From Sepiola atlantica (Eukaryota; Mollusca; Cephalopoda; Sepiida; Sepiolidae), in assembly GCA_963556195.1 (NCBI GenBank), contig CAUVYP010001193.1, positions 62,001 to 126,000 of the forward strand: 64,000 nt of DNA, read 5' to 3'. Under the pieces are notes generated by a model. It searched no databases, was not told the DNA's origin, and was given only the letters and a program-made list of their open reading frames with translations. The translations under genes and the position numbers were made by a program. Below are positions 24,906 through 39,300 of this stretch, piece by piece (position 1 is the stretch's first letter; each line of letters starts with the position of its first letter).

Positions 24906-25259
24906 CCTGATGAAATCAAGTGAAAATCGACGCGCACAACGTGTTTTTCATTAGTTATTCACGTATATCGTTTACACAAACATCCACATTCGAAAGTCAT
25001 AATTCCATGTTGTAAAGCGTAAACCTGATGAAATCTAGTGAAAATCGTCTCGCCATTCGTGTTTTTCATTAGTTTTTCACGAATATCGATTACACGCACA
25101 TCCACATTAGAAAGTCATAATTCCATGTTGTATAGCGTAAACCGTATGAAATCAAGTGACAATCGTCTCGCACAACGTGTTTTTCATTAGTTATTCACGA
25201 ATATCGTTTACACAAACATCCACATTCGAAAGTCATAATTCCATGTTGTAAAGCGTAAA
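24906..25259 (+). repeat. Three-monomer block, copy 2
   Basis: Partner of 22307-22660, sharing gtatagcg and gtgacaatcg, which I found nowhere else. After 25259 the sequence switches to a K monomer that begins similarity with the block at 13920. Confidence 0.9.
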
Positions 25260-25613
25260 CCTGATGAAATCAAGTGAAAATCGTCTCGCACAACGTGTTT
25301 TTACTCAGTTATTCACGAATATCGATTAGACAAACATCCACATTCTAAATTCATAAATCCATGTTGTAAAGCGTAAACCTGATGAAATCTAGTGAAAATC
25401 GTCTCGCACAACGTGTTTTTCATTAGTTTTTCACGAATATCGATTACACGCACATCCACATTAGAAAGTCATAATTCCATGTTGTAAAGCGTAAACCGTA
25501 TGAAATCAAGTGAAAATCGTCTCGCACAACGTGTTTTTACTCAGTTATTCACGAATATCGTTTACACAAACATCCACATTCAAAAGTCATAATTCCATGT
25601 TATAAAGCGTAAA

Positions 25614-26911
25614 CCTGATGAAATCTAGTGAAAATCGACTCGCACAACGTGTTTTTCATTAGTTATTCACGTATATCGTTTACACAAACATCCACATTCA
25701 AAAGTCGTAATTACATGTTGTAAAGCGTAAACCTGATGAAATCTAGTGAAAATCGACTCGCACAACGTGTTTTTCATTAGTTATTCACGGATATCGTTTA
25801 CACAAACATCCACATTCGAAAGTCATAATTCCATGTTGTAAAGCGTAAACCTGATGAAATCAAGTGAAAATCGACGTGCACAACGTGTTTTTCATTAGTT
25901 ATTCACGTATATCGTTTACACAAACATCCACATTCGAAAGTCATAATTCCATGTTATAAAGCGTAAACCTGATGAAATCTAGTGAAAATCGACTCGCACA
26001 ACGTGTTTTTCATTAGTTATTCACGGATATCGTTTACACAAACATCCACATTCGAAAGTCATAATTCCATGTTGTAAAGCGTAAACCTGATGAAATCAAG
26101 TGAAAATCGACGCGCACAACGTGTTTTTCATTAGTTATTCACGTATATCGTTTACACAAACATCCACATTCGAAAGTCATAATTCCATGTTGTAAAGCGT
26201 AAACCTGATGAAATCTAGTGAAAATCGTCTCGCCATTCGTGTTTTTCATTAGTTTTTCACGAATATCGATTACACGCACATCCACATTAGAAAGTCATAA
26301 TTCCATGTTGTAAAGCGTAAACCGTATGAAATCAAGTGAAAATCGTCTCGCACAACGTGTTTTTACTCAGTTATTCACGAATATCGTTTACACAAACATC
26401 CACATTCAAAAGTCATAATTCCATGTTATAAAGCGTAAACCTGATGAAATCTAGTGAAAATCGACTCGCACAACGTGTTTTTCATTAGTTATTCACGTAT
26501 ATCGTTTACACAAACATCCACATTCAAAAGTCGTAATTACATGTTGTAAAGCGTAAACCTGATGAAATCAAGTGAAAATCGACGCGCACAACGTGTTTTT
26601 CATTAGTTATTCACGTATATCGTTTACACAAACATCCACATTCAAAAGTCGTAATTACATGTTGTAAAGCGTAAACCTGATGAAATCTAGTGAAAATCGA
26701 CTCGCACAACGTGTTTTTCATTAGTTATTCACGAATATCGTTTACACAAACATCCACATTCAAAAGTCATAATTCCATGTTATAAAGCGTAAACCTGATG
26801 AAATCTAGTGAAAATCGACTCGCACAACGTGTTTTTCATTAGTTATTCACGGATATCGTTTACACAAACATCCACATTCGAAAGTCATAATTCCATGTTG
26901 TAAAGCGTAAA
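25614..26911 (+). repeat. Higher-order block d, copy 3 of 3
   Basis: Third copy, 11,340 bp right of copy 2. Soon after it, the trio tatatcg/attcaaaagtcg, gacgcgc/attcaaaagtcg, R occurs a second time (about 27.05-27.3 kb), which looks like a small local duplication of about two to three monomers. Confidence 0.87.
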
Positions 26912-29155
26912 CCTGATGAAATCAAGTGAAAATCGACGCGCACAACGTGTTTTTCATTAGTTATTCACGTATATCGTTTACACAAACATCCACATTCGAA
27001 AGTCATAATTCCATGTTATAAAGCGTAAACCTGATGAAATCTAGTGAAAATCGACTCGCACAACGTGTTTTTCATTAGTTATTCACGTATATCGTTTACA
27101 CAAACATCCACATTCAAAAGTCGTAATTACATGTTGTAAAGCGTAAACCTGATGAAATCAAGTGAAAATCGACGCGCACAACGTGTTTTTCATTAGTTAT
27201 TCACGTATATCGTTTACACAAACATCCACATTCAAAAGTCGTAATTACATGTTGTAAAGCGTAAACCTGATGAAATCTAGTGAAAATCGACTCGCACAAC
27301 GTGTTTTTCATTAGTTATTCACGTATATCGTTTACACAAACATCCACATTCGAAAGTCATAATTCCATGTTATAAAGCGTAAACCTGATGAAATCTAGTG
27401 AAAATCGACTCGCACAACGTGTTTTTCATTAGTTATTCACGGATATCGTTTACACAAACATCCACATTCGAAAGTCATAATTCCATGTTGTAAAGCGTAA
27501 ACCTGATGAAATCTAGTGAAAATCGACTCGCACAACGTGTTTTTCATTAGTTATTCACGGATATCGTTTACACAAACATCCACATTCGAAAGTCATAATT
27601 CCATGTTGTAAAGCGTAAACCTGATGAAATCTAGTGAAAATCGTCTCGCCATTCGTGTTTTTCATTAGTTTTTCACGAATATCGATTACACGCACATCCA
27701 CATTAGAAAGTCATAATTCCATGTTGTAAAGCGTAAACCGTATGAAATCAAGTGAAAATCGTCTCGCACAACGTGTTTTTCATTAGTTATTCACGTATAT
27801 CGTTTACACAAACATCCACATTCGAAAGTCATAATTCCATGTTGTAAAGCGTAAACCTGATGAAATCTAGTGAAAATTGACTCGCACAACGTGTTTTTCA
27901 TTAGTTATTCACGAATATCGTTTACACAAACATCCACATTCGAAAGTCATAATTCCATGTTGTAAAGCGTAAACCTGATGAAATCTAGTGAAAATCGACT
28001 CGCACAACGTGTTTTTCATTAGTTATTCACGAATATCGTTTACACAAACATCCACATTCGAAAGTCATAATTCCATGTTGTAAAGCGTAAACCTGATGAA
28101 ATCTAGTGAAAATCGTCTCGCACAACGTGTTTTTTCACTCAGTTATACACGAATATCGTTTACACAAACATCCACATTCAAAAGTCATAATTCCATGTTA
28201 TAAAGCGTAAACCTGATGAAATCTAGTGAAAATCGACTCACACAACGTGTTTTTCATTAGTTATTCACGAATATCGTTTACACAAACATCCACATTCAAA
28301 AGTCATAATTCCATGTTATAAAGCGTAAACCTGATGAAATCTAGTGAAAATCGACTCGCACAACGTGTTTTTCATTAGTTATTCACGGATATCGTTTACA
28401 CAAACATCCACATTCGAAAGTCATAATTCCATGTTGTAAAGCGTAAACCTGATGAAATCAAGTGAAAATCGACGCGCACAACGTGTTTTTCATTAGTTAT
28501 TCACGTATATCGTTTACACAAACATCCACATTCGAAAGTCATAATTCCATGTTATAAAGCGTAAACCTGATGAAATCTAGTGAAAATCGACTCGCACAAC
28601 GTGTTTTTCATTAGTTATTCACGGATATCGTTTACACAAACATCCACATTCGAAAGTCATAATTCCATGTTGTAAAGCGTAAACCTGATGAAATCAAGTG
28701 AAAATCGACGCGCACAACGTGTTTTTCATTAGTTATTCACGTATATCGTTTACACAAACATCCACATTCGAAAGTCATAATTCCATGTTGTAAAGCGTAA
28801 ACCTGATGAAATCTAGTGAAAATCGTCTCGCCATTCGTGTTTTTCATTAGTTTTTCACGAATATCGATTACACGCACATCCACATTAGAAAGTCATAATT
28901 CCATGTTGTAAAGCGTAAACCGTATGAAATCAAGTGAAAATCGTCTCGCACAACGTGTTTTTACTCAGTTATTCACGAATATCGTTTACACAAACATCCA
29001 CATTCAAAAGTCATAATTCCATGTTATAAAGCGTAAATATGATGAAATCTAGTGAAAATCGACTCGCACAACGTGTTTTTCATTAGTTATTCACGAATAT
29101 CGTTTACACAAACATCCACATTCGAAAGTCATAATTCCATGTTGTAAAGCGTAAA

Positions 29156-29265
29156 CCTGATGAAATCAAGTGAAAATCGTCTCGCACAACGTGTTTTTAC
29201 TCACGAATATCGATTAGACAAACATCCACATTCTAAATTCATAAATCCATGTTGTAAAGCGTAAA
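29156..29265 (+). repeat. Short K monomer, 8-bp deletion
   Basis: Reads tttttactcacgaatatcg where K has tttttactcagttattcac before gaatatcg, giving a 110-bp monomer. The deleted segment is flanked by short ctca/ttca-like similarity. The partner monomer in block e copy 1 (near 17,490) is full length, so the deletion postdates that duplication. Confidence 0.9.
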
Positions 29266-29619
29266 CCTGATGAAATCTAGTGAAAATCGTCTCGCACAAC
29301 GTGTTTTTCATTAGTTTTTCACGAATATCGATTACACGCACATCCACATTAGAAAGTCATAATTCCATGTTGTAAAGCGTAAACCTGATGAAATCTAGTG
29401 AAAATCGTCTCGCACAACGTGTTTTTCATTAGTTTTTCACGAATATCGATTACACGCACATCCACATTAGAAAGTCATAATTCCATGTTGTAAAGCGTAA
29501 ACCTGATGAAATCAAGTGAAAATCGTCTCGCACAACGTGTTTTTACTCAGTTATTCACGAATATCGTTTACACAAACATCCACATTCAAAAGTCATAATT
29601 CCATGTTATAAAGCGTAAA

Positions 29620-31628
29620 CCTGATGAAATCTAGTGAAAATCGACTCGCACAACGTGTTTTTCATTAGTTATTCACGTATATCGTTTACACAAACATCCA
29701 CATTCAAAAGTCGTAATTACATGTTGTAAAGCGTAAACCTGATGAAATCTAGTGAAAATTGACTCGCACAACGTGTTTTTCATTAGTTATTCACGAATAT
29801 CGTTTACACAAACATCCACATTCGAAAGTCATAATTCCATGTTGTAAAAGCGTAAACCTGATGAAATCTAGTGAAAATCGACTCGCACAACGTGTTTTTC
29901 ATTAGTTATTCACGAATATCGTTTACACAAACATCCACATTCGAAAGTCATAATTCCATGTTGTAAAGCGTAAACCTGATGAAATCTAGTGAAAATCGTC
30001 TCGCACAACGTGTTTTTTCACTCAGTTATACACGAATATCGTTTACACAAACATCCACATTCAAAAGTCATAATTCCATGTTATAAAGCGTAAACCTGAT
30101 GAAATCTAGTGAAAATCGACTCGCACAACGTGTTTTTCATTAGTTATTCACGGATATCGTTTACACAAACATCCACATTCGAAAGTCATAATTCCATGTT
30201 GTAAAGCGTAAACCTGATGAAATCAAGTGAAAATCGACGCGCACAACGTGTTTTTCATTAGTTATTCACGAATATCGTTTACACAAACATCCACATTCGA
30301 AAGTCATAATTCCATGTTGTAAAGCGTAAACCTGATGAAATCAAGTGAAAATCGTCTCGCACAACGTGTTTTTACTCAGTTATTCACGAATATCGATTAG
30401 ACAAACATCCACATTCTAAATTCATAAATCCATGTTGTAAAGCGTAAACCTGATGAAATCTAGTGAAAATCGTCTCGCACAACGTGTTTTTCATTAGTTT
30501 TTCACGAATATCGATTACACGCACATCCACATTAGAAAGTCATAATTCCATGTTGTAAAGCGTAAACCGTATGAAATCAAGTGAAAATCGTCTCGCACAA
30601 CGTGTTTTTACTCAGTTATTCACGTATATCGTTTACACAAACATCCACATTCAAAAGTCATAATTCCATGTTATAAAGCGTAAACCTGATGAAATCTAGT
30701 GCAAATCGACTCGCACAACGTGTTTTTCATTAGTTATTCACGAATATCGTTTACACAAACATCCACATTCAAAAGTCATAATTCCATGTTATAAAGCGTA
30801 AACCTGATGAAATCTAGTGAAAATCGACTCGCACAACGTGTTTTTCATTAGTTATTCACGGATATCGTTTACACAAACATCCACATTCGAAAGTCATAAT
30901 TCCATGTTGTAAAGCGTAAACCTGATGAAATCAAGTGAAAATCGACGCGCACAACGTGTTTTTCATTAGTTATTCACGTATATCGTTTACACAAACATCC
31001 ACATTCGAAAGTCATAATTCCATGTTATAAAGCGTAAACCTGATGAAATCTAGTGAAAATCGACTCGCACAACGTGTTTTTCATTAGTTATTCACGGATA
31101 TCGTTTACACAAACATCCACATTCGAAAGTCATAATTCCATGTTGTAAAGCGTAAACCTGATGAAATCAAGTGAAAATCGTCTCGCACAACGTGTTTTTA
31201 CTCAGTTATTCACGAATATCGATTAGACAAACATCCACATTCTAAATTCATAAATCCATGTTGTAAAGCGTAAACCTGATGAAATCTAGTGAAAATCGTC
31301 TCGCACAACGTGTTTTTCATTAGTTTTTCACGAATATCGATTACACGCACATCCACATTAGAAAGTCATAATTCCATGTTGTAAAGCGTAAACCTGATGA
31401 AATCAAGTGAAAATCGACGCGCACAACGTGTTTTTCATTAGTTATTCACGTATATCGTTTACACAAACATCCACATTCGAAAGTCATAATTCCATGTTGT
31501 AAAGCGTAAACCTGATGAAATCTAGTGAAAATCGTCTCGCCATTCGTGTTTTTCATTAGTTTTTCACGAATATCGATTACACGCACATCCACATTAGAAA
31601 GTCATAATTCCATGTTGTAAAGCGTAAA
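29620..31628 (+). repeat. Higher-order block f, copy 3 of 3
   Basis: The copy of block f carried in block e copy 2. Its right part overlaps the block g repeat (29857-33874), so one stretch here belongs to three families of duplicated blocks. Confidence 0.9.
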
Positions 31629-33874
31629 CCGTATGAAATCAAGTGAAAATCGTCTCGCACAACGTGTTTTTCATTAGTTATTCACGAATATCGTTTACAC
31701 AAACATCCACATTCGAAAGTCATAATTCCATGTTGTAAAGCGTAAACCTGATGAAATCTAGTGAAAATCGACTCGCACAACGTGTTTTTCATTAGTTATT
31801 CACGAATATCGTTTACACAAACATCCACATTCGAAAGTCATAATTCCATGTTGTAAAGCGTAAACCTGATGAAATCTAGTGAAAATCGTCTCGCACAACG
31901 TGTTTTTTCACTCAGTTATACACGAATATCGTTTACACAAACATCCACATTCAAAAGTCATAATTCCATGTTATAAAGCGTAAACCTGATGAAATCTAGT
32001 GAAAATCGACTCGCACAACGTGTTTTTCATTAGTTATTCACGGATATCGTTTACACAAACATCCACATTCGAAAGTCATAATTCCATGTTGTAAAGCGTA
32101 AACCTGATTAAATCAAGTGAAAATCGACGCGCACAACGTGTTTTTCATTAGTTATTCACGAATATCGTTTACACAAACATCCACATTCGAAAGTCATAAT
32201 TCCATGTTGTAAAGCGTAAACCTGATGAAATCAAGTGAAAATCGTCTCGCACAACGTGTTTTTACTCAGTTATTCATGAATATCGATTAGACAAACATCC
32301 ACATTCTAAATTCATAAATCCATGTTGTAAAGCGTAAACCGTATGAAATCTAGTGAAAATCGTCTCGCCATTCGTGTTTTTCATTAGTTTTTCACGAATA
32401 TCGATTACACGCACATCCACATTAGAAAGTCATAATTCCATGTTGTAAAGCGTAAACCGTATGAAATCAAGTGAAAATCGTCTCGCACAACGTGTTTTTA
32501 CTCAGTTATTCACGAATATCGTTTACACAAACATCCACATTCAAAAGTCATAATTCCATGTTATAAAGCGTAAACCTGATGAAATCTAGTGAAAATCGAC
32601 TCGCACAACGTGTTTTTCATTAGTTATTCACGTATATCGTTTACACAAACATCCACATTCGAAAGTCATAATTCCATGTTGTAAAGCGTAAACCTGATGA
32701 AATCTAGTGAAAATTGACTCGCACAACGTGTTTTTCATTAGTTATTCACGAATATCGTTTACACAAACATCCACATTCGAAAGTCATAATTCCATGTTGT
32801 AAAGCGTAAACCTGATGAAATCTAGTGAAAATCGACTCGCACAACGTGTTTTTCATTAGTTATTCACGAATATCGTTTACACAAACATCCACATTCGAAA
32901 GTCATAATTCCATGTTGTAAAGCGTAAACCTGATGAAATCTAGTGAAAATCGTCTCGCACAACGTGTTTTTTCACTCAGTTATACACGAATATCGTTTAC
33001 ACAAACATCCACATTCAAAAGTCATAATTCCATGTTATAAAGCGTAAACCTGATGAAATCTAGTGAAAATCGACTCGCACAACGTGTTTTTCATTAGTTA
33101 TTCACGAATATCGTTTACACAAACATCCACATTCGAAAGTCATAATTCCATGTTGTAAAGCGTAAACCTGATGAAATCAAGTGAAAATCGTCTCGCACAA
33201 CGTGTTTTTACTCAGTTATTCACGAATATCGATTAGACAAACATCCACATTCTAAATTCATAAATCCATGTTGTAAAGCGTAAACCTGATGAAATCTAGT
33301 GAAAATCGTCTCGCACAACGTGTTTTTCATTAGTTTTTCACGAATATCGATTACACGCACATCCACATTAGAAAGTCATAATTCCATGTTGTAAAGCGTA
33401 AACCTGATGAAATCAAGTGAAAATCGACGCGCACAACGTGTTTTTCATTAGTTATTCACGTATATCGTTTACACAAACATCCACATTCGAAAGTCATAAT
33501 TCCATGTTGTAAAGCGTAAACCTGATGAAATCTAGTGAAAATCGTCTCCCCATTCGTGTTTTTCATTAGTTTTTCACGAATATCGATTACACGCACATCC
33601 ACATTAGAAAGTCATAATTCCATGTTGTAAAGCGTAAACCGTATGAAATCTAGTGAAAATCGTCTCGCACAACGTGTTTTTCATTAGTTATTCACGGATA
33701 TCGATTACACGCACATCCACATTAGAAAGTCATAATTCCATGTTGTAAAGCGTAAACCTGATGAAATCAAGTGAAAATCGACGCGCACAACGTGTTTTTC
33801 ATTAGTTATTCACGTATATCGTTTACACAAACATCCACATTCGAAAGTCATAATTCCATGTTGTAAAGCGTAAA
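29857..33874 (+). repeat. Higher-order block g, copy 1 (34 monomers, 4,018 bp)
   Basis: Repeated at 36236-40253, offset 6,379 bp. Shared rare markers are gtgcaaat (30699/37078), cctgattaaatc (32106/38485), the catgaatatcg K variant (32275/38654) and gtctccccattcg (33544/39923). The length fits 34 x 118 plus three J monomers. The shared cctgattaaatc, absent from block e copy 1, shows the copy came from the 27.6-33.9 kb version. Confidence 0.91.
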
Positions 33875-34348
33875 CCTGATGAAATCAAGTGAAAATCGTC
33901 TCGCACAACGTGTTTTTTCACTCAGTTATACACGAATATCGTTTACACAAACATCCACATTCAAAAGTCATAATTCCATGTTATAAAGCGTAAACCTGAT
34001 GAAATCAAGTGAAAATCGTCTCGCACAACGTGTTTTTACTCAGTTATTCACGTATATCGTTTACACAAACATCCACATTCGAAAGTCATAATTCCATGTT
34101 GTAAAGCGTAAACCTGATGAAAGCTAGCGAAAATCGTCTCGCACAACGTGTTTTTCATTAGTTTTTCACGAATATTGATTACACGCACATCCACATTAGA
34201 AAGTCATAATTCCATGTTGTAAAGCGTAAACCTGATGAAATCAAGTGAAAATCGTCTCGCACAACGTGTTTTTACTCAGTTATTCACGAATATCGATTAG
34301 ACAAACATCTACAATCGAAAGTCATAATTCCATGATGTAAAGCGTAAA

Positions 34349-35409
34349 CCTGATGAAATCAAGTGAAAATCGACTCGCACAACGTGTTTTTCATTAGTTT
34401 TTCACGAATATCGATTACACGCACATCCACATTAGAAAGTCATAATTCCAAAAAAAGCGTAAACCGTATGAAATCAAGTGAAAATCGTCTCGCACAACGT
34501 GTTTTTACTCAGTTATTCACGAATATCGTTTACACAAACATCCACATTCGAAAGTCATAATTCCATGTTATAAAGCGTAAACCTGATGAAATCTAGTGAA
34601 AATCGACTCGCACAACGTGTTTTTCATTAGTTATTCACGTATATCGTTTACACAAACATCCACATTAGAAAGTCATAATTCCATGTTGTAAAGCGTAAAC
34701 CTGATGAAATCAAGTGAAAATCGACGCGCACAACGTGTTTTTCATTAGTTATTCACGAATATCGTTTACACAAACATCCACATTCGAAAGTCATAATTCC
34801 ATGTTGTAAAGCGTAAACCTGATGAAATCTAGTGAAAATCGACTCGCACAACGTGTTTTTCATTAGTTATTCACGAATATCGTTTACACAAACATCCACA
34901 TTCGAAAGTCATAATTCCATGTTGTAAAGCGTAAACCTGATGAAATCTAGTGAAAATCGTCTCGCACAACGTGTTTTTTCACTCAGTTATACACGAATAT
35001 CGTTTACACAAACATCCACATTCAAAAGTCATAATTCCATGTTATAAAGCGTAAACCTGATGAAATCTAGTGAAAATCGACTCGCACAACGTGTTTTTAC
35101 TCAGTTATTCACGAATATCGTTTACACAAACATCCACATTCGAAAGTCATAATTCCATGTTGTAAAGCGTAAACCTGATGAAATCAAGTGAAAATCGACG
35201 CGCACAACGTGTTTTTCATTAGTTATTCACGAATATCGTTTACACAAACATCCACATTAGAAAGTCATAATTCCATGTTGTAAAGCGTAAACCTGATGAA
35301 ATCAAGTGAAAATCGTCTCGCACAACGTGTTTTTACTCAGTTATTCACGAATATCGATTAGACAAACATCTACAATCGAAAGTCATAATTCCATGATGTA
35401 AAGCGTAAA
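34349..35409 (+). repeat. Higher-order block h, copy 1 (9 monomers; repeated at 44270-45330)
   Basis: Begins with the first A-type monomer of the window and runs A, V, R, Q, R, J, V, Q, C. The offset is 9,921 bp. Length 1,061 fits nine monomers minus 3 bp (A) plus 2 bp (J). A difference is attagaaag near 34668 versus attcgaaag in the partner. Confidence 0.87.
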
Positions 35410-36353
35410 CCTGATGAAATCTAGTGAAAATCGACTCGCACAACGTGTTTTTCATTAGTTATTCACGAATATCGTTTACACAAACATCCACATTAGAAAG
35501 TCATAATTCCATGTTGTAAAGCGTAAACCTGATGAAATCAAGTGAAAATCGACGCGCACAACGTGTTTTTCATTAGTTATTCACGTATATCGTTTACACA
35601 AACATCCACATTCGAAAGTCATAATTCCATGTTGTAAAGCGTAAACCTGATGAAATCTAGTGAAAATCGTCTCGCCATTCGTGTTTTTCATTAGTTTTTC
35701 ACGAATATCGATTACACGCACATCCACATTAGAAAGTCATAATTCCATGTTGTAAAGCGTAAACCGTATGAAATCAAGTGAAAATCGTCTCGCACAACGT
35801 GTTTTTCATTAGTTATTCACGAATATCGTTTACACAAACATCCACATTCGAAAGTCATAATTCCATGTTGTAAAGCGTAAACCTGATGAAATCTAGTGAA
35901 AATCGACTCGCACAACGTGTTTTTCATTAGTTATTCACGAATATCGTTTACACAAACATCCACATTCGAAAGTCATAATTCCATGTTGTAAAGCGTAAAC
36001 CTGATGAAATCAAGTGAAAATCGACGCGCACAACGTGTTTTTCATTAGTTATTCACGAATATCGTTTACACAAACATCCACATTAGAAAGTCATAATTCC
36101 ATGTTGTAAAGCGTAAACCTGATGAAATCAAGTGAAAATCGTCTCGCACAACGTGTTTTTACTCAGTTATTCACGAATATCGATTAGACAAACATCTACA
36201 ATCGAAAGTCATAATTCCATGATGTAAAACGTAAACCTGATGAAATCTAGTGAAAATCGACTCGCACAACGTGTTTTTCATTAGTTATTCACGAATATCG
36301 TTTACACAAACATCCACATTCGAAAGTCATAATTCCATGTTGTAAAGCGTAAA
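35410..36353 (+). repeat. Higher-order block i, copy 1 (8 monomers, 944 bp; repeated at 42972-43915)
   Basis: The offset is 7,562 bp. The shared private change gtaaaacg in a C monomer (36219/43781) proves common descent. Block i continues directly from block h here, whereas the partner copies are in swapped order (42972-43915, then 44270-45330) with K, L and Q between. Confidence 0.87.
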
Positions 36354-39300
36354 CCTGATGAAATCTAGTGAAAATCGTCTCGCACAACGTGTTTTTTCAC
36401 TCAGTTATACACGAATATCGTTTACACAAACATCCACATTCAAAAGTCATAATTCCATGTTATAAAGCGTAAACCTGATGAAATCTAGTGAAAATCGACT
36501 CGCACAACGTGTTTTTCATTAGTTATTCACGAATATCGATTACACGCACATCCACATTAGAAAGTCATAATTCCATGTTGTAAAGCGTAAACCTGATGAA
36601 ATCAAGTGAAAATCGACGCGCACAACGTGTTTTTCATTAGTTATTCACGAATATCGTTTACACAAACATCCACATTCGAAAGTCATAATTCCATGTTGTA
36701 AAGCGTAAACCTGATGAAATCAAGTGAAAATCGTCTCGCACAACGTGTTTTTACTCAGTTATTCACGAATATCGATTAGACAAACATCCACATTCTAAAT
36801 TCATAAATCCATGTTGTAAAGCGTAAACCTGATGAAATCTAGTGAAAATCGTCTCGCACAACGTGTTTTTCATTAGTTTTTCACGAATATCGATTACACG
36901 CACATCCACATTAGAAAGTCATAATTCCATGTTGTAAAGCGTAAACCGTATGAAATCAAGTGAAAATCGTCTCGCACAACGTGTTTTTACTCAGTTATTC
37001 ACGTATATCGTTTACACAAACATCCACATTCAAAAGTCATAATTCCATGTTATAAAGCGTAAACCTGATGAAATCTAGTGCAAATCGACTCGCACAACGT
37101 GTTTTTCATTAGTTATTCACGAATATCGTTTACACAAACATCCACATTCAAAAGTCATAATTCCATGTTATAAAGCGTAAACCTGATGAAATCTAGTGAA
37201 AATCGACTCGCACAACGTGTTTTTCATTAGTTATTCACGGATATCGTTTACACAAACATCCACATTCGAAAGTCATAATTCCATGTTGTAAAGCGTAAAC
37301 CTGATGAAATCAAGTGAAAATCGACGCGCACAACGTGTTTTTCATTAGTTATTCACGTATATCGTTTACACAAACATCCACATTCGAAAGTCATAATTCC
37401 ATGTTATAAAGCGTAAACCTGATGAAATCTAGTGAAAATCGACTCGCACAACGTGTTTTTCATTAGTTATTCACGGATATCGTTTACACAAACATCCACA
37501 TTCGAAAGTCATAATTCCATGTTGTAAAGCGTAAACCTGATGAAATCAAGTGAAAATCGTCTCGCACAACGTGTTTTTACTCAGTTATTCACGAATATCG
37601 ATTAGACAAACATCCACATTCTAAATTCATAAATCCATGTTGTAAAGCGTAAACCTGATGAAATCTAGTGAAAATCGTCTCGCACAACGTGTTTTTCATT
37701 AGTTTTTCACGAATATCGATTACACGCACATCCACATTAGAAAGTCATAATTCCATGTTGTAAAGCGTAAACCTGATGAAATCAAGTGAAAATCGACGCG
37801 CACAACGTGTTTTTCATTAGTTATTCACGTATATCGTTTACACAAACATCCACATTCGAAAGTCATAATTCCATGTTGTAAAGCGTAAACCTGATGAAAT
37901 CTAGTGAAAATCGTCTCGCCATTCGTGTTTTTCATTAGTTTTTCACGAATATCGATTACACGCACATCCACATTAGAAAGTCATAATTCCATGTTGTAAA
38001 GCGTAAACCGTATGAAATCAAGTGAAAATCGTCTCGCACAACGTGTTTTTCATTAGTTATTCACGAATATCGTTTACACAAACATCCACATTCGAAAGTC
38101 ATAATTCCATGTTGTAAAGCGTAAACCTGATGAAATCTAGTGAAAATCGACTCGCACAACGTGTTTTTCATTAGTTATTCACGAATATCGTTTACACAAA
38201 CATCCACATTCGAAAGTCATAATTCCATGTTGTAAAGCGTAAACCTGATGAAATCTAGTGAAAATCGTCTCGCACAACGTGTTTTTTCACTCAGTTATAC
38301 ACGAATATCGTTTACACAAACATCCACATTCAAAAGTCATAATTCCATGTTATAAAGCGTAAACCTGATGAAATCTAGTGAAAATCGACTCGCACAACGT
38401 GTTTTTCATTAGTTATTCACGGATATCGTTTACACAAACATCCACATTCGAAAGTCATAATTCCATGTTGTAAAGCGTAAACCTGATTAAATCAAGTGAA
38501 AATCGACGCGCACAACGTGTTTTTCATTAGTTATTCACGAATATCGTTTACACAAACATCCACATTCGAAAGTCATAATTCCATGTTGTAAAGCGTAAAC
38601 CTGATGAAATCAAGTGAAAATCGTCTCGCACAACGTGTTTTTACTCAGTTATTCATGAATATCGATTAGACAAACATCCACATTCTAAATTCATAAATCC
38701 ATGTTGTAAAGCGTAAACCGTATGAAATCTAGTGAAAATCGTCTCGCCATTCGTGTTTTTCATTAGTTTTTCACGAATATCGATTACACGCACATCCACA
38801 TTAGAAAGTCATAATTCCATGTTGTAAAGCGTAAACCGTATGAAATCAAGTGAAAATCGTCTCGCACAACGTGTTTTTACTCAGTTATTCACGAATATCG
38901 TTTACACAAACATCCACATTCAAAAGTCATAATTCCATGTTATAAAGCGTAAACCTGATGAAATCTAGTGAAAATCGACTCGCACAACGTGTTTTTCATT
39001 AGTTATTCACGTATATCGTTTACACAAACATCCACATTCGAAAGTCATAATTCCATGTTGTAAAGCGTAAACCTGATGAAATCTAGTGAAAATTGACTCG
39101 CACAACGTGTTTTTCATTAGTTATTCACGAATATCGTTTACACAAACATCCACATTCGAAAGTCATAATTCCATGTTGTAAAGCGTAAACCTGATGAAAT
39201 CTAGTGAAAATCGACTCGCACAACGTGTTTTTCATTAGTTATTCACGAATATCGTTTACACAAACATCCACATTCGAAAGTCATAATTCCATGTTGTAAA

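Larger units (their letters stand above)
27620..32928 (+). repeat. Higher-order block e, copy 2 (45 monomers, 5,309 bp)
   Basis: Partner of 15926-21242. The only differences I noticed are the 8-bp deletion in the K monomer at 29156-29265, which changes the offset from 11,694 to 11,686, and cctgattaaatc at 32106 for cctgatgaaatc. Such identity over 5.3 kb implies a recent copying event. Confidence 0.92.

Noticed and set aside
34363..34560. 65-codon open frame, with near-identical copies at 44284-44481, 45817-46014, 47590-47787, 60804-61001 and 62695-62892
   Set aside because: It is a by-product of the satellite. The A-type 3-bp deletion removes the TAA in gttgtaaag, so a frame opened at a GTG in one monomer runs across the junction and stops at the tcataa of the next. 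The start is GTG without any ribosome-site or promoter context, the peptide has no recognisable domain, and copies are identical only because the blocks were duplicated.
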